Positions 19,934 through 28,718 of a stretch of 64,000 nt of DNA are shown piece after piece (position 1 is the first letter of the stretch; every line of letters begins with the position of its first letter). The stretch lies in the NCBI RefSeq assembly GCF_024494355.1, contig NZ_JAKNQY010000005.1, forward strand, positions 142,572 through 206,571, in the 5' to 3' direction. Origin of the DNA: Pseudomonas sp. Q11 (lineage in GTDB: Bacteria; Pseudomonadota; Gammaproteobacteria; Pseudomonadales; Pseudomonadaceae). A model generated the notes under the pieces. That model did no database searches. It was not told the DNA's origin and was given only the letters and a program-made list of their open reading frames with translations. Both the position numbers and the translations under genes were made by a program.

Positions 19934-21058
19934 ATGTCCCGATCACTTGCACCTTTGCCGGCCCTTCGATTCGTCCCCAAAGGGTTGTCCATGCTGGCCG
20001 TGGGGACCTTGCTGTATGGTTGCCAGCACCTCGAACCGCAGCTGACCATCGGCGATCCTTTCGCCAATGAGCCTTACCGCTCGCAACTGCGCTGGCTTGA
20101 GCCGGCGCCTACGGACACGATCATCCAGATCGGCGAGTCAGCCCCGCAAAGTGGCGGCAGCCTGTGGGCGCGCATGCGCCAGGGGTTTTTCTTGCAGGCC
20201 AAGACCCAGGGGGTGGCGCGCATCGATGAGCAGCGCCGCTGGCTGATGGCACGTCCGGCGTTCCTCACCCAGACCGGACGCGCCGGCAGCCGATACTTGC
20301 ACTTCATCGTGGGCGAACTGAACAAGCGCAACATGCCGCTGGAACTGGCGCTGCTGCCGGCTATCGAGAGCGGGTTCAATCCAAACGCCCGATCGCCTGC
20401 CCAAGCCCTCGGCCTCTGGCAATTCATTCCCGCTACGGGGCGCCGGTACCAATTGCAACAGCGAGGCGACTATGACGAGCGCCGCGACATTCCGTCATCG
20501 ACGCGGGCCGCCCTGGATTATTTGTCCTACCTGCACGATTACTTCGACGGCGACTGGTTGCTGGCGCTGGCCGCCTACAACGCCGGGGAAGGGCGGGTAC
20601 GCGACGCCATCAAGCGCAATCGCGCCCGTGGCCTGGCGACCAACTATTGGAACCTGTCGTTGCCCGGTGAGACCCAGAACTATGTGCCGCGACTGCTGGC
20701 GCTGTCGCAACTGGTGAATACACCCGCAGACTATGGCGTGAGCCTGGCGCCCATTGCCGACCAGCCGTACTTCCAGATGGTCGCCTTGGCGCAGTCCGTG
20801 GACCTGGCACACCTGGCGCGGTTGTCCGGTGTGCATGAGCGAGAGTTGCACATGCTCAACCCTGCCGCGCGTGGCCGGGCCAGGGGGCGCTTGTTGATGC
20901 CCTTGGAAGCGTCGCGCAGGTTGCTGGCCCAACCGGACATGATCGCCAAGGCCGCGCTGCCTCGTGTGGCCGCTAGCGAAGAACAGGTGGTTGCCTCACC
21001 CGATACTGGCACGGCCCAGCCGCAGGTGGTGGAGGTGGCCGTGCCGCCAGGGGTGTGA
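19934..21058 (+). CDS. hrpH: HrpH-like lytic transglycosylase lipoprotein (MltD-type)
   Basis: A 374-residue protein with a lipoprotein signal (MLAVGTLLYGC, lipobox LYGC near residue 30). The SLT domain shows the catalytic glutamate in LLPAIESGFNPNARS, the GLWQFIPATGRRY loop and the closing AAYNAGEGRVRDAI. A LysM-like region follows (LARLSGVHERELHMLNPA). It would open peptidoglycan so that the secretion apparatus can cross the wall. The Hrp box places it in the HrpL regulon, as for CEL ORF1/HrpH in P. syringae, beside hopM1. Confidence 0.87.
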   Translation: MSRSLAPLPALRFVPKGLSMLAVGTLLYGCQHLEPQLTIGDPFANEPYRSQLRWLEPAPTDTIIQIGESAPQSGGSLWARMRQGFFLQAKTQGVARIDEQRRWLMARPAFLTQTGRAGSRYLHFIVGELNKRNMPLELALLPAIESGFNPNARSPAQALGLWQFIPATGRRYQLQQRGDYDERRDIPSSTRAALDYLSYLHDYFDGDWLLALAAYNAGEGRVRDAIKRNRARGLATNYWNLSLPGETQNYVPRLLALSQLVNTPADYGVSLAPIADQPYFQMVALAQSVDLAHLARLSGVHERELHMLNPAARGRARGRLLMPLEASRRLLAQPDMIAKAALPRVAASEEQVVASPDTGTAQPQVVEVAVPPGV

Positions 21059-21074
21059 GTCGCTCATCCGGGGT

Positions 21075-22232
21075 CTACAGGCAGCCCATCGCGACATTGG
21101 CCAAGCCGCGAGCGCGTGGGTCCATCAAGACGTAGGAGCCAATGGTGTTGCAGGCGAAGCCGAACGCCACCCCGCGTTCAGGGTCGGCAAACCCGATGGT
21201 GCCCCCGGCGCCCATGTGGCCGAATGCCTCGTTGCCCATGCCATAGCTGCCGTTCGCCACGTCCGGCTGGTTGAGCATGATGCCCAGGCCGAAACGTGTT
21301 GGGGTTTGAATGGTGGGGTCGTATTCGGCGCTGTGCTCGCGCAACATTTCGTTGAGCAGCGGCGATTCCAGCAACTGCCCGTCGAGCAGGCCGGCATAGA
21401 ACGTCGCCAGGCTGCGGGCATTGCCGTGTCCGTTGGCTGCCGGTTGGGTCATGCGCTTCCAGCCGGCTTCGTTACTGCGCCCCAGCACCATGGGCGGGTT
21501 GGCGAAGGCCAGTGCGCTCATGGCGGTCGGCTCGTTGAGCACGTCCTTGAGCACCCTGCCAAACGCTTCATCGTCGATCTCGTCTTTGGTGCGTGCCATG
21601 TAGGCGCAGCGCGCGATGGTCGCGTCGTCCAGGCCGAGGTGGAAGTCCAGTCCGAGCGGCGCCACCACCCGTTGGTGAATGCTTTGCGCCGGCGGCAGGC
21701 CATCCACCCGGCGTAGCAGTTCGCCGAGGATCCAGCCGAACAGCAAGGGCGAATAGGTCTGCTGTTCGCCGGCCGCGGCCCAGGGATGTTCCTCGGCGAT
21801 CAGGTCCGTCATGGTGGTCCAGTCGTAGAGGGTTTCCGGTGCCAGGGGCGTGCGCAGCGCCGGCAGCCCGGCACGGTGGCAAAGCACCTGGCGCAGGGTA
21901 ATCGACGCTTTGCCGGCGTTGGCGAAGGCTGGCCAGTAGTGGCAGACCGGCGCGTCCAGCTCCAGGCGTCCTTCGCCGACCAGTTGCATGATCGCCACCG
22001 CCGTGAAGGGCTTGGTGCAGGAAAACAGATTGAGCAGCGTGTCGCGCTGCCAATGGCTGTCCGGTTGCGGCCCGGCAATGCCGGCCCACAGATCGATAAC
22101 GGTTTCGCCGTCAATCTGGATGCAAAGGGCGGCGCCGCGTTCGAAAGGGCTCTGCATCAGCTGGATAAAAGCCTCTTTGACCGGTTCGAAGCGAGTGTCG
22201 CATTGGCCATGGATAACAAGTGCACGCGTCAT
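21075..22232 (-). CDS. Serine hydrolase, class C beta-lactamase/esterase family
   Basis: A 385-residue cytoplasmic protein (no signal peptide). The SxxK catalytic pair is S71-K74 in NLFSCTKPFTAVAIM, and the tyrosine motif is YSPLLFGWILGELLRR. GGTIGFADPERGVAFGFACN near the C-terminus fits the third active-site strand. The family includes EstB-type carboxylesterases; the substrate is unknown. It converges with hrpH and diverges from the P450 gene over 142 bases. No Hrp box was found, so its place inside the island may be incidental. Confidence 0.82.
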   Translation of the reverse strand: MTRALVIHGQCDTRFEPVKEAFIQLMQSPFERGAALCIQIDGETVIDLWAGIAGPQPDSHWQRDTLLNLFSCTKPFTAVAIMQLVGEGRLELDAPVCHYWPAFANAGKASITLRQVLCHRAGLPALRTPLAPETLYDWTTMTDLIAEEHPWAAAGEQQTYSPLLFGWILGELLRRVDGLPPAQSIHQRVVAPLGLDFHLGLDDATIARCAYMARTKDEIDDEAFGRVLKDVLNEPTAMSALAFANPPMVLGRSNEAGWKRMTQPAANGHGNARSLATFYAGLLDGQLLESPLLNEMLREHSAEYDPTIQTPTRFGLGIMLNQPDVANGSYGMGNEAFGHMGAGGTIGFADPERGVAFGFACNTIGSYVLMDPRARGLANVAMGCL

Positions 22233-22374
22233 GTCGGCTCCACGCAGGGTTGGTGTTTCCCTTTGAGTGACGCTGGCCGTGCAAACGGTTCATCGATAGG
22301 ACGACCCCCTGTGGGATCTTTTTTGGCGAGCCCTGCCACTCAGGAGCAACGATTCATACCCCTGGAGAGTGTTC

Positions 22375-23589
22375 ATGGCTTACGAGCGTACCCTTGATTT
22401 GAATAGCGACGCGTTTCGCGGCGAAGCTTATCGGCATTATGCGGCGCTGCGCCAGGCGTCCCCGGTGTTCCTCAGCCAGGCCGAAGGACAGTTGCCGATG
22501 TGGTACGTCACCGGTGCGCGGGAAGTCGAGCAGGTGCTGCTGGACAACGAGCGCTTCGCCCGGGACCCGTCGCGGATCGATGCGCAGTTCGCCGCGATGC
22601 TCGGCGGCGAGCAATCCATCGCGTTTCTTAACGACCACATGCTCAACCGCGATGGCGACAGTCATCGCCGCTTGCGTCGCCTGGTCAACAAGGCCTTCAC
22701 GTTGAAGGCGGTGAACGCCCTGCGGCCTCGTATCGAACAGATCGCCGAGACGTTGCTGGAGCCAGTGCGGTCGAGCGGGCAAATGGATGTGGTGAGCCAA
22801 TATGCATTTCCGTTATCGATCACCGTCATCGCCGAACTGCTTGGCGTCCCCGCGCAAGACCGTGACGATTTCCGCCGCTGGTCCCACATGATCGTCCAGC
22901 AGGTGGGGCATGACCTGAGCGAGTTGCAGCGTTGCTACAACGAATTCGCCGGCTACATGCTTGCGTTGATCGACCAGCGTCGAGCACAGCCGGGCGACGA
23001 CCTGGTTTCGGCGCTGGCGCAGGTCGAGGAAGAGGGCAGCATGCTCAGCCAAAGTGAGCTGTGCAGCATGATCGCGCTGCTGATCATCGCCGGGCACGAA
23101 ACGTCGGCGTCGATGATCGGCAATGCTGTGCACATGCTCGTGCAGCACCCCAAGGCGCTGGCGCGATTGCGTGACGAGCCGGCGTTGATGCCTGGTGCGG
23201 TCGAAGAGTTTCTGCGCTATGACTCCTCGGTGGAGCGGGCCATGGTTCGCTTCGTCACCCGGGACACCGAACTGGCCGGGCAGCGCTTGCTGCGCGGGCA
23301 ACTGGTGATTGCGGTGGTGGGCTCGGCCAATCGTGACCAAGGACTGTGTGCAAATCCTGACACGCTCGACATCACTCGCCCGGCCTGCCCGCACATGTCT
23401 TTCGGCAAAGGCACGCACTACTGCCTGGGCGCCTCGCTGGCCCGGCAGGAGCTGGAAATTGGCTTGAATACACTTCTTCGGCGCTGCCCTGGGCTGCAAT
23501 TGGCGGTCGATCCCGGCGCTGTACGCTGGCGCTATGTGCCCAACTTCAGGGGGCCGGCCGGGTTGCCGGTGTGTTGGTCGGTGGATTGA
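22375..23589 (+). CDS. Cytochrome P450
   Basis: A 404-residue soluble bacterial P450. The I-helix oxygen motif is IIAGHETSASM, the K-helix ExxR is in EEFLRYDSS, and the heme loop is FGKGTHYCLGASLARQE with the cysteine ligand. ATG at 22375 is chosen over GTG at 22369 because CTGGAG is better spaced. No ferredoxin or reductase gene is adjacent, so it must use partners elsewhere. It resembles the CYP107-like group often linked to secondary metabolism, but the substrate cannot be inferred. It is one of two genes splitting the effector locus from hrpL. Confidence 0.9.
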   Translation: MAYERTLDLNSDAFRGEAYRHYAALRQASPVFLSQAEGQLPMWYVTGAREVEQVLLDNERFARDPSRIDAQFAAMLGGEQSIAFLNDHMLNRDGDSHRRLRRLVNKAFTLKAVNALRPRIEQIAETLLEPVRSSGQMDVVSQYAFPLSITVIAELLGVPAQDRDDFRRWSHMIVQQVGHDLSELQRCYNEFAGYMLALIDQRRAQPGDDLVSALAQVEEEGSMLSQSELCSMIALLIIAGHETSASMIGNAVHMLVQHPKALARLRDEPALMPGAVEEFLRYDSSVERAMVRFVTRDTELAGQRLLRGQLVIAVVGSANRDQGLCANPDTLDITRPACPHMSFGKGTHYCLGASLARQELEIGLNTLLRRCPGLQLAVDPGAVRWRYVPNFRGPAGLPVCWSVD

Positions 23590-23617
23590 TGAGAACGAGC
23601 AAGCTCGCGCTGGGTTC

Positions 23618-23769
23618 TGTAGGAGCTGGCGAAGCCTGCGATCTTTTGATCCTTTGATCCTTTGATCCTTTGATCCTTTGATCCTTTGATCTTTCGCTTG
23701 AGATGCAAGTGTCTGGGGAAAGATCGCAGCCTCGTTGCACTCGACAGCTCCTACGCAGCTCCTACGCAG
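23618..23769. repeat. Pseudomonas dispersed palindromic repeat, copy A, with TTTGATCC tandem array
   Basis: The arms GTAGGAGCTGGCGAAGCCTG and its counterpart ending CAGCTCCTAC enclose five exact tandem copies of the 8-mer TTTGATCC plus a partial copy (23645-23692). Two further copies of the same family (B and C, at 36.5 and 37.2 kb) carry only two to three related 8-mers, so the array length varies between copies. Confidence 0.85.
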
Positions 23770-23885
23770 TGCCTCCAGCGGGAGTCACAGGGCTTGTGCA
23801 AAAAATGGCATAGGCTCGAATGAGCGCAGGCCCATGCCTGAGAAAGAGGCGGCTCATCCGACGTCCAGCCGGACGAGCCGCAGAC

Positions 23886-24482
23886 TCACGCCAGGCTGGC
23901 CTCCTCGTTTTGCGCCGGCGCTGAAAGGGTGGTGGGCGCCGTGTCGCCTGGCGTCAGGTGCAGTCCATAGAGCACGACGTCCGCGCGGCTATCTGCGAAC
24001 CGGGCAATGCCGGGGAAACGTCCCCATTGCGTGGCGCCAAGCCCCTGTACGCCGCGTTTGCTGGTTTCGTTGTGCTCGATAATCCAGGCCACCAGCGTCT
24101 CGAAACCATACTGCCTGGCCAACACCACTGCGGCTTGGCCAAGGCGGATGCCTACGCCGCTGCCGATGTGGTCGTTGCGCACGTAGATCGACACTTCGCC
24201 GGTCAGTCGGCAGGCCTGGGCTCCCCAACAGAAGCGGTTGACGATCAACCAGGCGACGACTTCGCCGCCACGCTCGAGCACATAGATCGGGTCACCCTCC
24301 TTGACGAAACAGTCGACGAAGAACGTCATTTCCTTCAGGGAAAATGCTCTGAGTACGGGGGAACTTGTCCCTCCCAGAGCGCTTTCGTTGAAGATGGCTG
24401 TCATCACCGGCAAGTCGTCGGGGGTGTAGCGGCGCACGCCGCGTGGCAGGTCGGGCCGGCTGTTCAAACGATTATGGGTCAT
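23886..24482 (-). CDS. GNAT-family N-acetyltransferase
   Basis: A 198-residue protein with GNAT features: IYVLERGGEVVAWLIVNRF (beta strands 2-4), the acetyl-CoA loop VRNDHIGSGVGIRLGQAAVVLARQYG, and a late strand TLVAWIIEHNETSKRGVQGLGATQWG. Family members in this range resemble phosphinothricin-type acetyltransferases, but the acceptor is unknown. Its ATG overlaps the hrpL stop as ATGA, so it is translationally coupled to the master sigma factor of the secretion system and should be made whenever hrpL is. Confidence 0.78.
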   Translation of the reverse strand: MTHNRLNSRPDLPRGVRRYTPDDLPVMTAIFNESALGGTSSPVLRAFSLKEMTFFVDCFVKEGDPIYVLERGGEVVAWLIVNRFCWGAQACRLTGEVSIYVRNDHIGSGVGIRLGQAAVVLARQYGFETLVAWIIEHNETSKRGVQGLGATQWGRFPGIARFADSRADVVLYGLHLTPGDTAPTTLSAPAQNEEASLA

Positions 24483-25030
24483 GGCCGGGCTTCTCCATAG
24501 ACGCTTCGTTTGAGTTGTTCACGCGCGCGAAACAACCTTGAGCGCACGGTGCCAATGGGGACGCCCAGCCGTTCGGCGGCATCGCGGTAGCTGCTCTCGG
24601 TGTCCACGGCGGTCCACAGGGTATCGCGCATGTCCTTGGACAGCGCGTCCATGGCTAACAGCGTACGGTCCAACAGCCGACGGTTGTCGCACAGTTCACT
24701 CAGGTCAATGTCGTCACTGGACTCGTGGAACTCGCTTTCGTCGAAAGTACTCAGCGGTGGCTGCGCGTAGAAGCGGCGGAAGTGGTTGCGGATCAGGTTG
24801 AGGGCGATGCCACACAACCAAGTGTCCTGCTTTGCCAGCCCTTTGAACTTCTGCTGGTTGCGCCAGGCTTCCAGGTACGTGAGCTGGATGATGTCGTCGG
24901 CGTCGTCTTGATTGAGTACACGTTTTTGCACAAACAGACGCAGCTTGCGTTCCTCGCCGAAGCAGATGCCTGGCGCACCTGCGGGTGCCGGGGAGGTTTG
25001 CGGGGGGGCCATGAGGTTCAGGCTGTTCAT
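24479..25030 (-). CDS. hrpL: HrpL-type ECF sigma factor
   Basis: A 183-residue extracytoplasmic-function sigma factor. Region 2 is QDDADDIIQLTYLEAWRN with KQDTWLCGIALNLIRNHFRR, and region 4 is AAERLGVPIGTVRSRLFRAREQLKR. It directs RNA polymerase to Hrp boxes. The ATG at 25030 (MNSLNLMAPP) is chosen because AGAGGG lies eight bases upstream and because the in-frame ATG at 25072 would sit only ~8 bases from the predicted sigma-54 transcript start. The resulting length equals that of P. syringae HrpL (about 184). Confidence 0.87.
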   Translation of the reverse strand: MNSLNLMAPPQTSPAPAGAPGICFGEERKLRLFVQKRVLNQDDADDIIQLTYLEAWRNQQKFKGLAKQDTWLCGIALNLIRNHFRRFYAQPPLSTFDESEFHESSDDIDLSELCDNRRLLDRTLLAMDALSKDMRDTLWTAVDTESSYRDAAERLGVPIGTVRSRLFRAREQLKRSVYGEARP

Positions 25031-25091
25031 CAATAAATCCCTCTGAATAGGTTCCATAGCGTCGATCAACATGTCGACGTTTCCCCTATCA

Positions 25092-25107
25092 GCAGGACCT
25101 GTGCCAA
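25092..25107 (-). promoter_or_regulatory. Sigma-54 (RpoN) promoter of hrpL
   Basis: On the minus strand TTGGCAC-N6-TGC gives the -24 GG and -12 GC with exact 12-base register. The predicted transcript start is near 25080, 50 bases before the chosen hrpL ATG. Confidence 0.82.
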
Positions 25108-25289
25108 GCCAGATTAATGACTTATCAATTTGATAAATAAGGTTTTTTATTTAGTGCTTCTGCTCTATTTGTGCAAGGAGGTGCACAGCCGCGCCGAGTT
25201 TCACTGCATGAAATTGCACCGAGCGAACGCTCGGGAAGGGACCTGCCGACAACCCACCCGAATCGGTCAAAAAAGGCCATGCCGGTGAT

Positions 25290-25318
25290 GGAACTGAATG
25301 CTGGATCGCCGCCACCCA
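25290..25318 (+). promoter_or_regulatory. Hrp box of the hrpJ operon
   Basis: GGAACT-N16-CCACCCA, 31 bases before the hrpJ ATG. The same 319-base intergenic region holds the hrpL sigma-54 promoter facing the other way, so sigma factor and structural operon share one control region. Confidence 0.88.
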
Positions 25319-25349
25319 CTGAGCGTCCGAAACCACGCTCACGGCCATC

Positions 25350-26477
25350 ATGAAAGTAGAAGCCCCGACAAATGCGCATACTGCCGTCAACCTCGCCCAG
25401 GCCGCTTCGGCCCTGGTGGGCATGGGCAAGCCTGTCGAATCGCTCCAGGCCGTGCAGTCCAATTCGATGGAGGAGGTCGGCATGACCTTCAGCCATCACG
25501 TGGAGCGCAATACCAAGGCGCTGAGCCAGCGGCGCATACGCAACGCCCGCAGCGAGGTGGGCCAGGTGCGGGTCGAGACGCGCGAGCAGTTGGAGGAGTG
25601 GTACGACCAACTCGGTCATCCAGGCAAGCAGAGCCTGGGGGCAATGGCGGCCCAGGCCGGTATGTTGCTGTGTGGCGAGCCGGTGCTTGAAGAGGTGGTG
25701 CAGTCCACCGGTGGTGACCCGGCCCGTACCGACCTGATCCTGCAGCAAACCTTGCGCGATGCCCAAGTACAAGGTCGTCTCGTCGAAGCCCAGCGCGCTC
25801 GCGACTACCTGCAGTTATTGCGCGAACGTTATGCGGCACAGATCCAGGCGGGCATGAACATCGCCGAGGCTTTGCGCGCTTCGGGCGGTGATCCCGAGCT
25901 GCGCCAGGCGGTAAGGCGGCTCTACTACGACACCGTGGTGCTCAAGCAGTCGTTGTCCACCATGATGCAGGCATTGCTTGGGCTGTTCGGCGAGGCAGCG
26001 TTCGTGCCGGGGCTGGACATGATGCGCCGGGCACTGGCTGACGACATCGCTGCGCACACACCGTCACGTCCTACCGCCTTGTTGCGCACGTTGTTGATCG
26101 GCCTGGCCGCCTCGACGCAACTGGGCAGTGTCCTGCACAGCTGCCGCCGTTTGCTCGAGCAACTGGCCTACAGTTGCCCGGCCAGCCAGCTCACGGCCGT
26201 GCTGTTGCTCCAGCGCATGCTGGGGTTTGTCAGCAGTGGTCTGTCGGCGGCGGAAGTACGGCGTATCGGGCGTGAATTGGGCGGAGCAGCGGAGCGGGAC
26301 CAACTGGTCTCCCTGAACGGCCTGTACCCCTTGCTCAAGCGTTTGCCGCTGCCACTCTGGCGTGATAGCAAAAGTCGACAGACCGCGCTGAAGAACCTGT
26401 TGGTGCTGCTCGATGAGCGCTCCCGTGACGAGCCCCGCTGCCAGACCGCTGCCCCGGTGATTGGAGCGCGCTCATGA
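25350..26477 (+). CDS. hrpJ: HrpJ, type III gatekeeper (YopN/SepL family)
   Basis: A 375-residue, almost wholly helical protein with a Ser/Gln/Asn-containing N-terminus. Recognisable blocks are QRRIRNARSEVGQVRVETREQLEEWYDQLG and the YopN-type region EALRASGGDPELRQAVRRLYYDTV. HrpJ controls the order of substrate release at the inner-membrane gate. It is the first gene of the operon and overlaps hrcV by ATGA. Confidence 0.83.
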   Translation: MKVEAPTNAHTAVNLAQAASALVGMGKPVESLQAVQSNSMEEVGMTFSHHVERNTKALSQRRIRNARSEVGQVRVETREQLEEWYDQLGHPGKQSLGAMAAQAGMLLCGEPVLEEVVQSTGGDPARTDLILQQTLRDAQVQGRLVEAQRARDYLQLLRERYAAQIQAGMNIAEALRASGGDPELRQAVRRLYYDTVVLKQSLSTMMQALLGLFGEAAFVPGLDMMRRALADDIAAHTPSRPTALLRTLLIGLAASTQLGSVLHSCRRLLEQLAYSCPASQLTAVLLLQRMLGFVSSGLSAAEVRRIGRELGGAAERDQLVSLNGLYPLLKRLPLPLWRDSKSRQTALKNLLVLLDERSRDEPRCQTAAPVIGARS

Positions 26478-28561
26478 TCGCCCTGTTGAACAAAGTCGCC
26501 AATGAAGCGGTGCGGCGCATCGAGGTGGTTGCGGCGTTCGTGGTGCTCGGCATCGTGTTCATGCTGATCCTGCCCTTGCCGACCCCGGTGGTCGATGCGC
26601 TGATCGCGATCAACATCTGCATCTCCTGCCTGCTGATTGTGCTGTCGCTGTACCTGCCACGGCCGTTGGCGTTTTCCTCGTTTCCGGCAGTGCTGCTGCT
26701 GACCACGCTGTTTCGGCTGGCGTTGTCGGTGGCGACCACCCGGTTGATCCTGCTCCAGGGCGACGCCGGTCATATCGTCCAGGCGTTCGGCGATTTTGTG
26801 GTGGGGGGCAACCTGGCGGTCGGGTTGGTCATCTTCCTCATTCTGACGGTGGTCAACTTCCTGGTGATCACCAAGGGCTCGGAGCGGGTCGCCGAAGTGG
26901 CGGCGCGTTTCACGCTGGACGCGCTGCCAGGCAAGCAAATGTCCATCGACAGCGACCTGCGCGCGAACCTGATCGATGTCAGCGAAGCGCGGCGTCGCCG
27001 CGAGGAATTGAACAAGGAAAGCCAGCTGTTCGGTGCCATGGACGGGGCGATGAAGTTCGTCAAGGGCGATGCCATCGCGGGCTTGGTGATCGTAGTGATC
27101 AATCTCATAGGCGGCTTTTCGATCGGGATGATGCAGCACGACATGGGCGCGTCCGAATCGATGCACTTGTATGCCGTGTTGACCATCGGTGACGGTCTGA
27201 TCGCGCAGATTCCGGCTCTGCTGATTTCGCTCACTGCGGGCATGATCATCACCCGGGTGTCGCCCGAAGGGCAGCCGGCGGGTAGCAGCGTCGGCAAGGA
27301 AATCGCCCAGCAGTTGACCGCCGAACCCAAGGCCTGGGTGATTGCTTCGGTGGGAATGCTCGGCTTCGCGGCCCTGCCTGGCATGCCCACGCTGGTGTTC
27401 GTCGTTATCGCCTTGATCACCGGCACCGCGGGCATCGTTCAGCTGTACGCCCGCGCACGGCAGGCGCGCCAGAGCGAGCAGTCAATCGACGTCGTGGCCC
27501 CCGCCCAGAACGGCGCTGAAGACCTGCGCAGCTTCGACCCGACCCGTGCCTTTCTTTTGCAGTTTTCCAAAGCCATGGAAGGCAACGCGGCGGCCGGGGA
27601 GGTCATCCAGGCGATCCGCAAGAAGCGTAATGCGCTGGTGGCTGGCTTTGGCCTGACCTTGCCGCCCTTTGAGATCGAATACAGCGCGCTGCTGGAGGAC
27701 GACGAGTTCCGCTTCTGTGTGCACGAGGTGCCGATGTTGCGGGCAACCTTCGGTGAGCGTGTGGCCGTGGCGCGCGGGCCGCTGCCGTTCGAACCGCTCG
27801 ACGGGCAGGTCGGCAGCGAGGTGCGTGACGAGCATCAGTGGTTATGGCTGACGCCTGACGATCCGCTGCTGGCGGACGAGCGCGTGGAGGCAGTGTCTGC
27901 CGCCGAGTTGCTGGTGGAGCGGATGAGCCGCGCCATGTTTGCCACCGGCCCGCAATTCTTGGGGCTTCAGGAGAGCAAGTCGATTCTCAGTTGGCTCGAA
28001 GCGGGCCAGCCAGAGCTGGTGCAGGAGCTGCAGCGGACCATGCCATTGGCCCGTTTCGCCGCCGTGCTCCAGCGCCTGGCCGGCGAAGGCGTCCCGCTGC
28101 GCGCGGTGCGCCTGATCGCCGAGTCCTTGATCGAGCATGGGCAGCACGAGCGTGACGTCGGTGCGCTGACGGACTACGCGCGCATCGCCCTGAAGTCGCA
28201 GATCTATCACCAGTACCGCGACGAAGACGGCCTGCACGTGTGGCTGTTGACACCGGAAACCGAAGGCCTGTTGCGCGACGCGCTGCGCCAGACCCAGACG
28301 GAAACCTTTTTTGCCCTGGAAAGCCTGCATACCCGCGCCTTGGTGATGCAGTTGCGCGAAGGTTTCCCGTTGCGTGCCAAGCGCGTGGCCGTGCTGTTGG
28401 TGGCGCAAGACCTGCGGGCTCCGCTGCGCGATTTGTTGCGCGACGAATTCAATCATGTGCCCGTGCTCGCCTTCAGCGAGTTGCACAGCAACGCCCAGGT
28501 CACGGTGCTGGGACGCTTTGACCTTGAGCAAGAAAAACTCCGGATGGAGGATGCGGCGTGA
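26474..28561 (+). CDS. hrcV: HrcV, export gate protein (SctV/FlhA family)
   Basis: A 695-residue FHIPEP-family protein, the same size as P. syringae HrcV. The N-terminal half has seven to eight membrane segments, with the conserved SFPAVLLLTTLFRLALSVATTRLIL and LDALPGKQMSIDSDLRANLI blocks. The C-terminal ~350 residues form the cytoplasmic substrate-docking ring. It is the central channel component. Confidence 0.95.
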   Translation: MIALLNKVANEAVRRIEVVAAFVVLGIVFMLILPLPTPVVDALIAINICISCLLIVLSLYLPRPLAFSSFPAVLLLTTLFRLALSVATTRLILLQGDAGHIVQAFGDFVVGGNLAVGLVIFLILTVVNFLVITKGSERVAEVAARFTLDALPGKQMSIDSDLRANLIDVSEARRRREELNKESQLFGAMDGAMKFVKGDAIAGLVIVVINLIGGFSIGMMQHDMGASESMHLYAVLTIGDGLIAQIPALLISLTAGMIITRVSPEGQPAGSSVGKEIAQQLTAEPKAWVIASVGMLGFAALPGMPTLVFVVIALITGTAGIVQLYARARQARQSEQSIDVVAPAQNGAEDLRSFDPTRAFLLQFSKAMEGNAAAGEVIQAIRKKRNALVAGFGLTLPPFEIEYSALLEDDEFRFCVHEVPMLRATFGERVAVARGPLPFEPLDGQVGSEVRDEHQWLWLTPDDPLLADERVEAVSAAELLVERMSRAMFATGPQFLGLQESKSILSWLEAGQPELVQELQRTMPLARFAAVLQRLAGEGVPLRAVRLIAESLIEHGQHERDVGALTDYARIALKSQIYHQYRDEDGLHVWLLTPETEGLLRDALRQTQTETFFALESLHTRALVMQLREGFPLRAKRVAVLLVAQDLRAPLRDLLRDEFNHVPVLAFSELHSNAQVTVLGRFDLEQEKLRMEDAA

Positions 28562-28645
28562 CGGGCTGGTCTCGGCGCACCGGCAACGGAGCCTCCACGT
28601 AACGATGCAAATCCAGGTGCGTTCGATGGCCTGGCTGTGACAGAG

Positions 28646-28669
28646 GACGGGGGCCGCCGGTGCCCCGTC
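28646..28669. promoter_or_regulatory. Hairpin in the hrcV-hrpQ gap
   Basis: GACGGGG pairs with CCCCGTC around a 10-base loop inside the only long gap (157 bases) of this otherwise overlapping operon. No T-run and no Hrp box is present. Confidence 0.45.
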
Positions 28670-28718
28670 GTACAACCGGATCGTGGGCGAGTATCTGTCG
28701 CCCCTTGAGGAACTGACC

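Noticed and set aside
23645..23692. Tandem 8-mers as a CRISPR or iteron origin
   Set aside because: The units are adjacent without spacers and sit inside a dispersed palindromic repeat; no replication gene is near.
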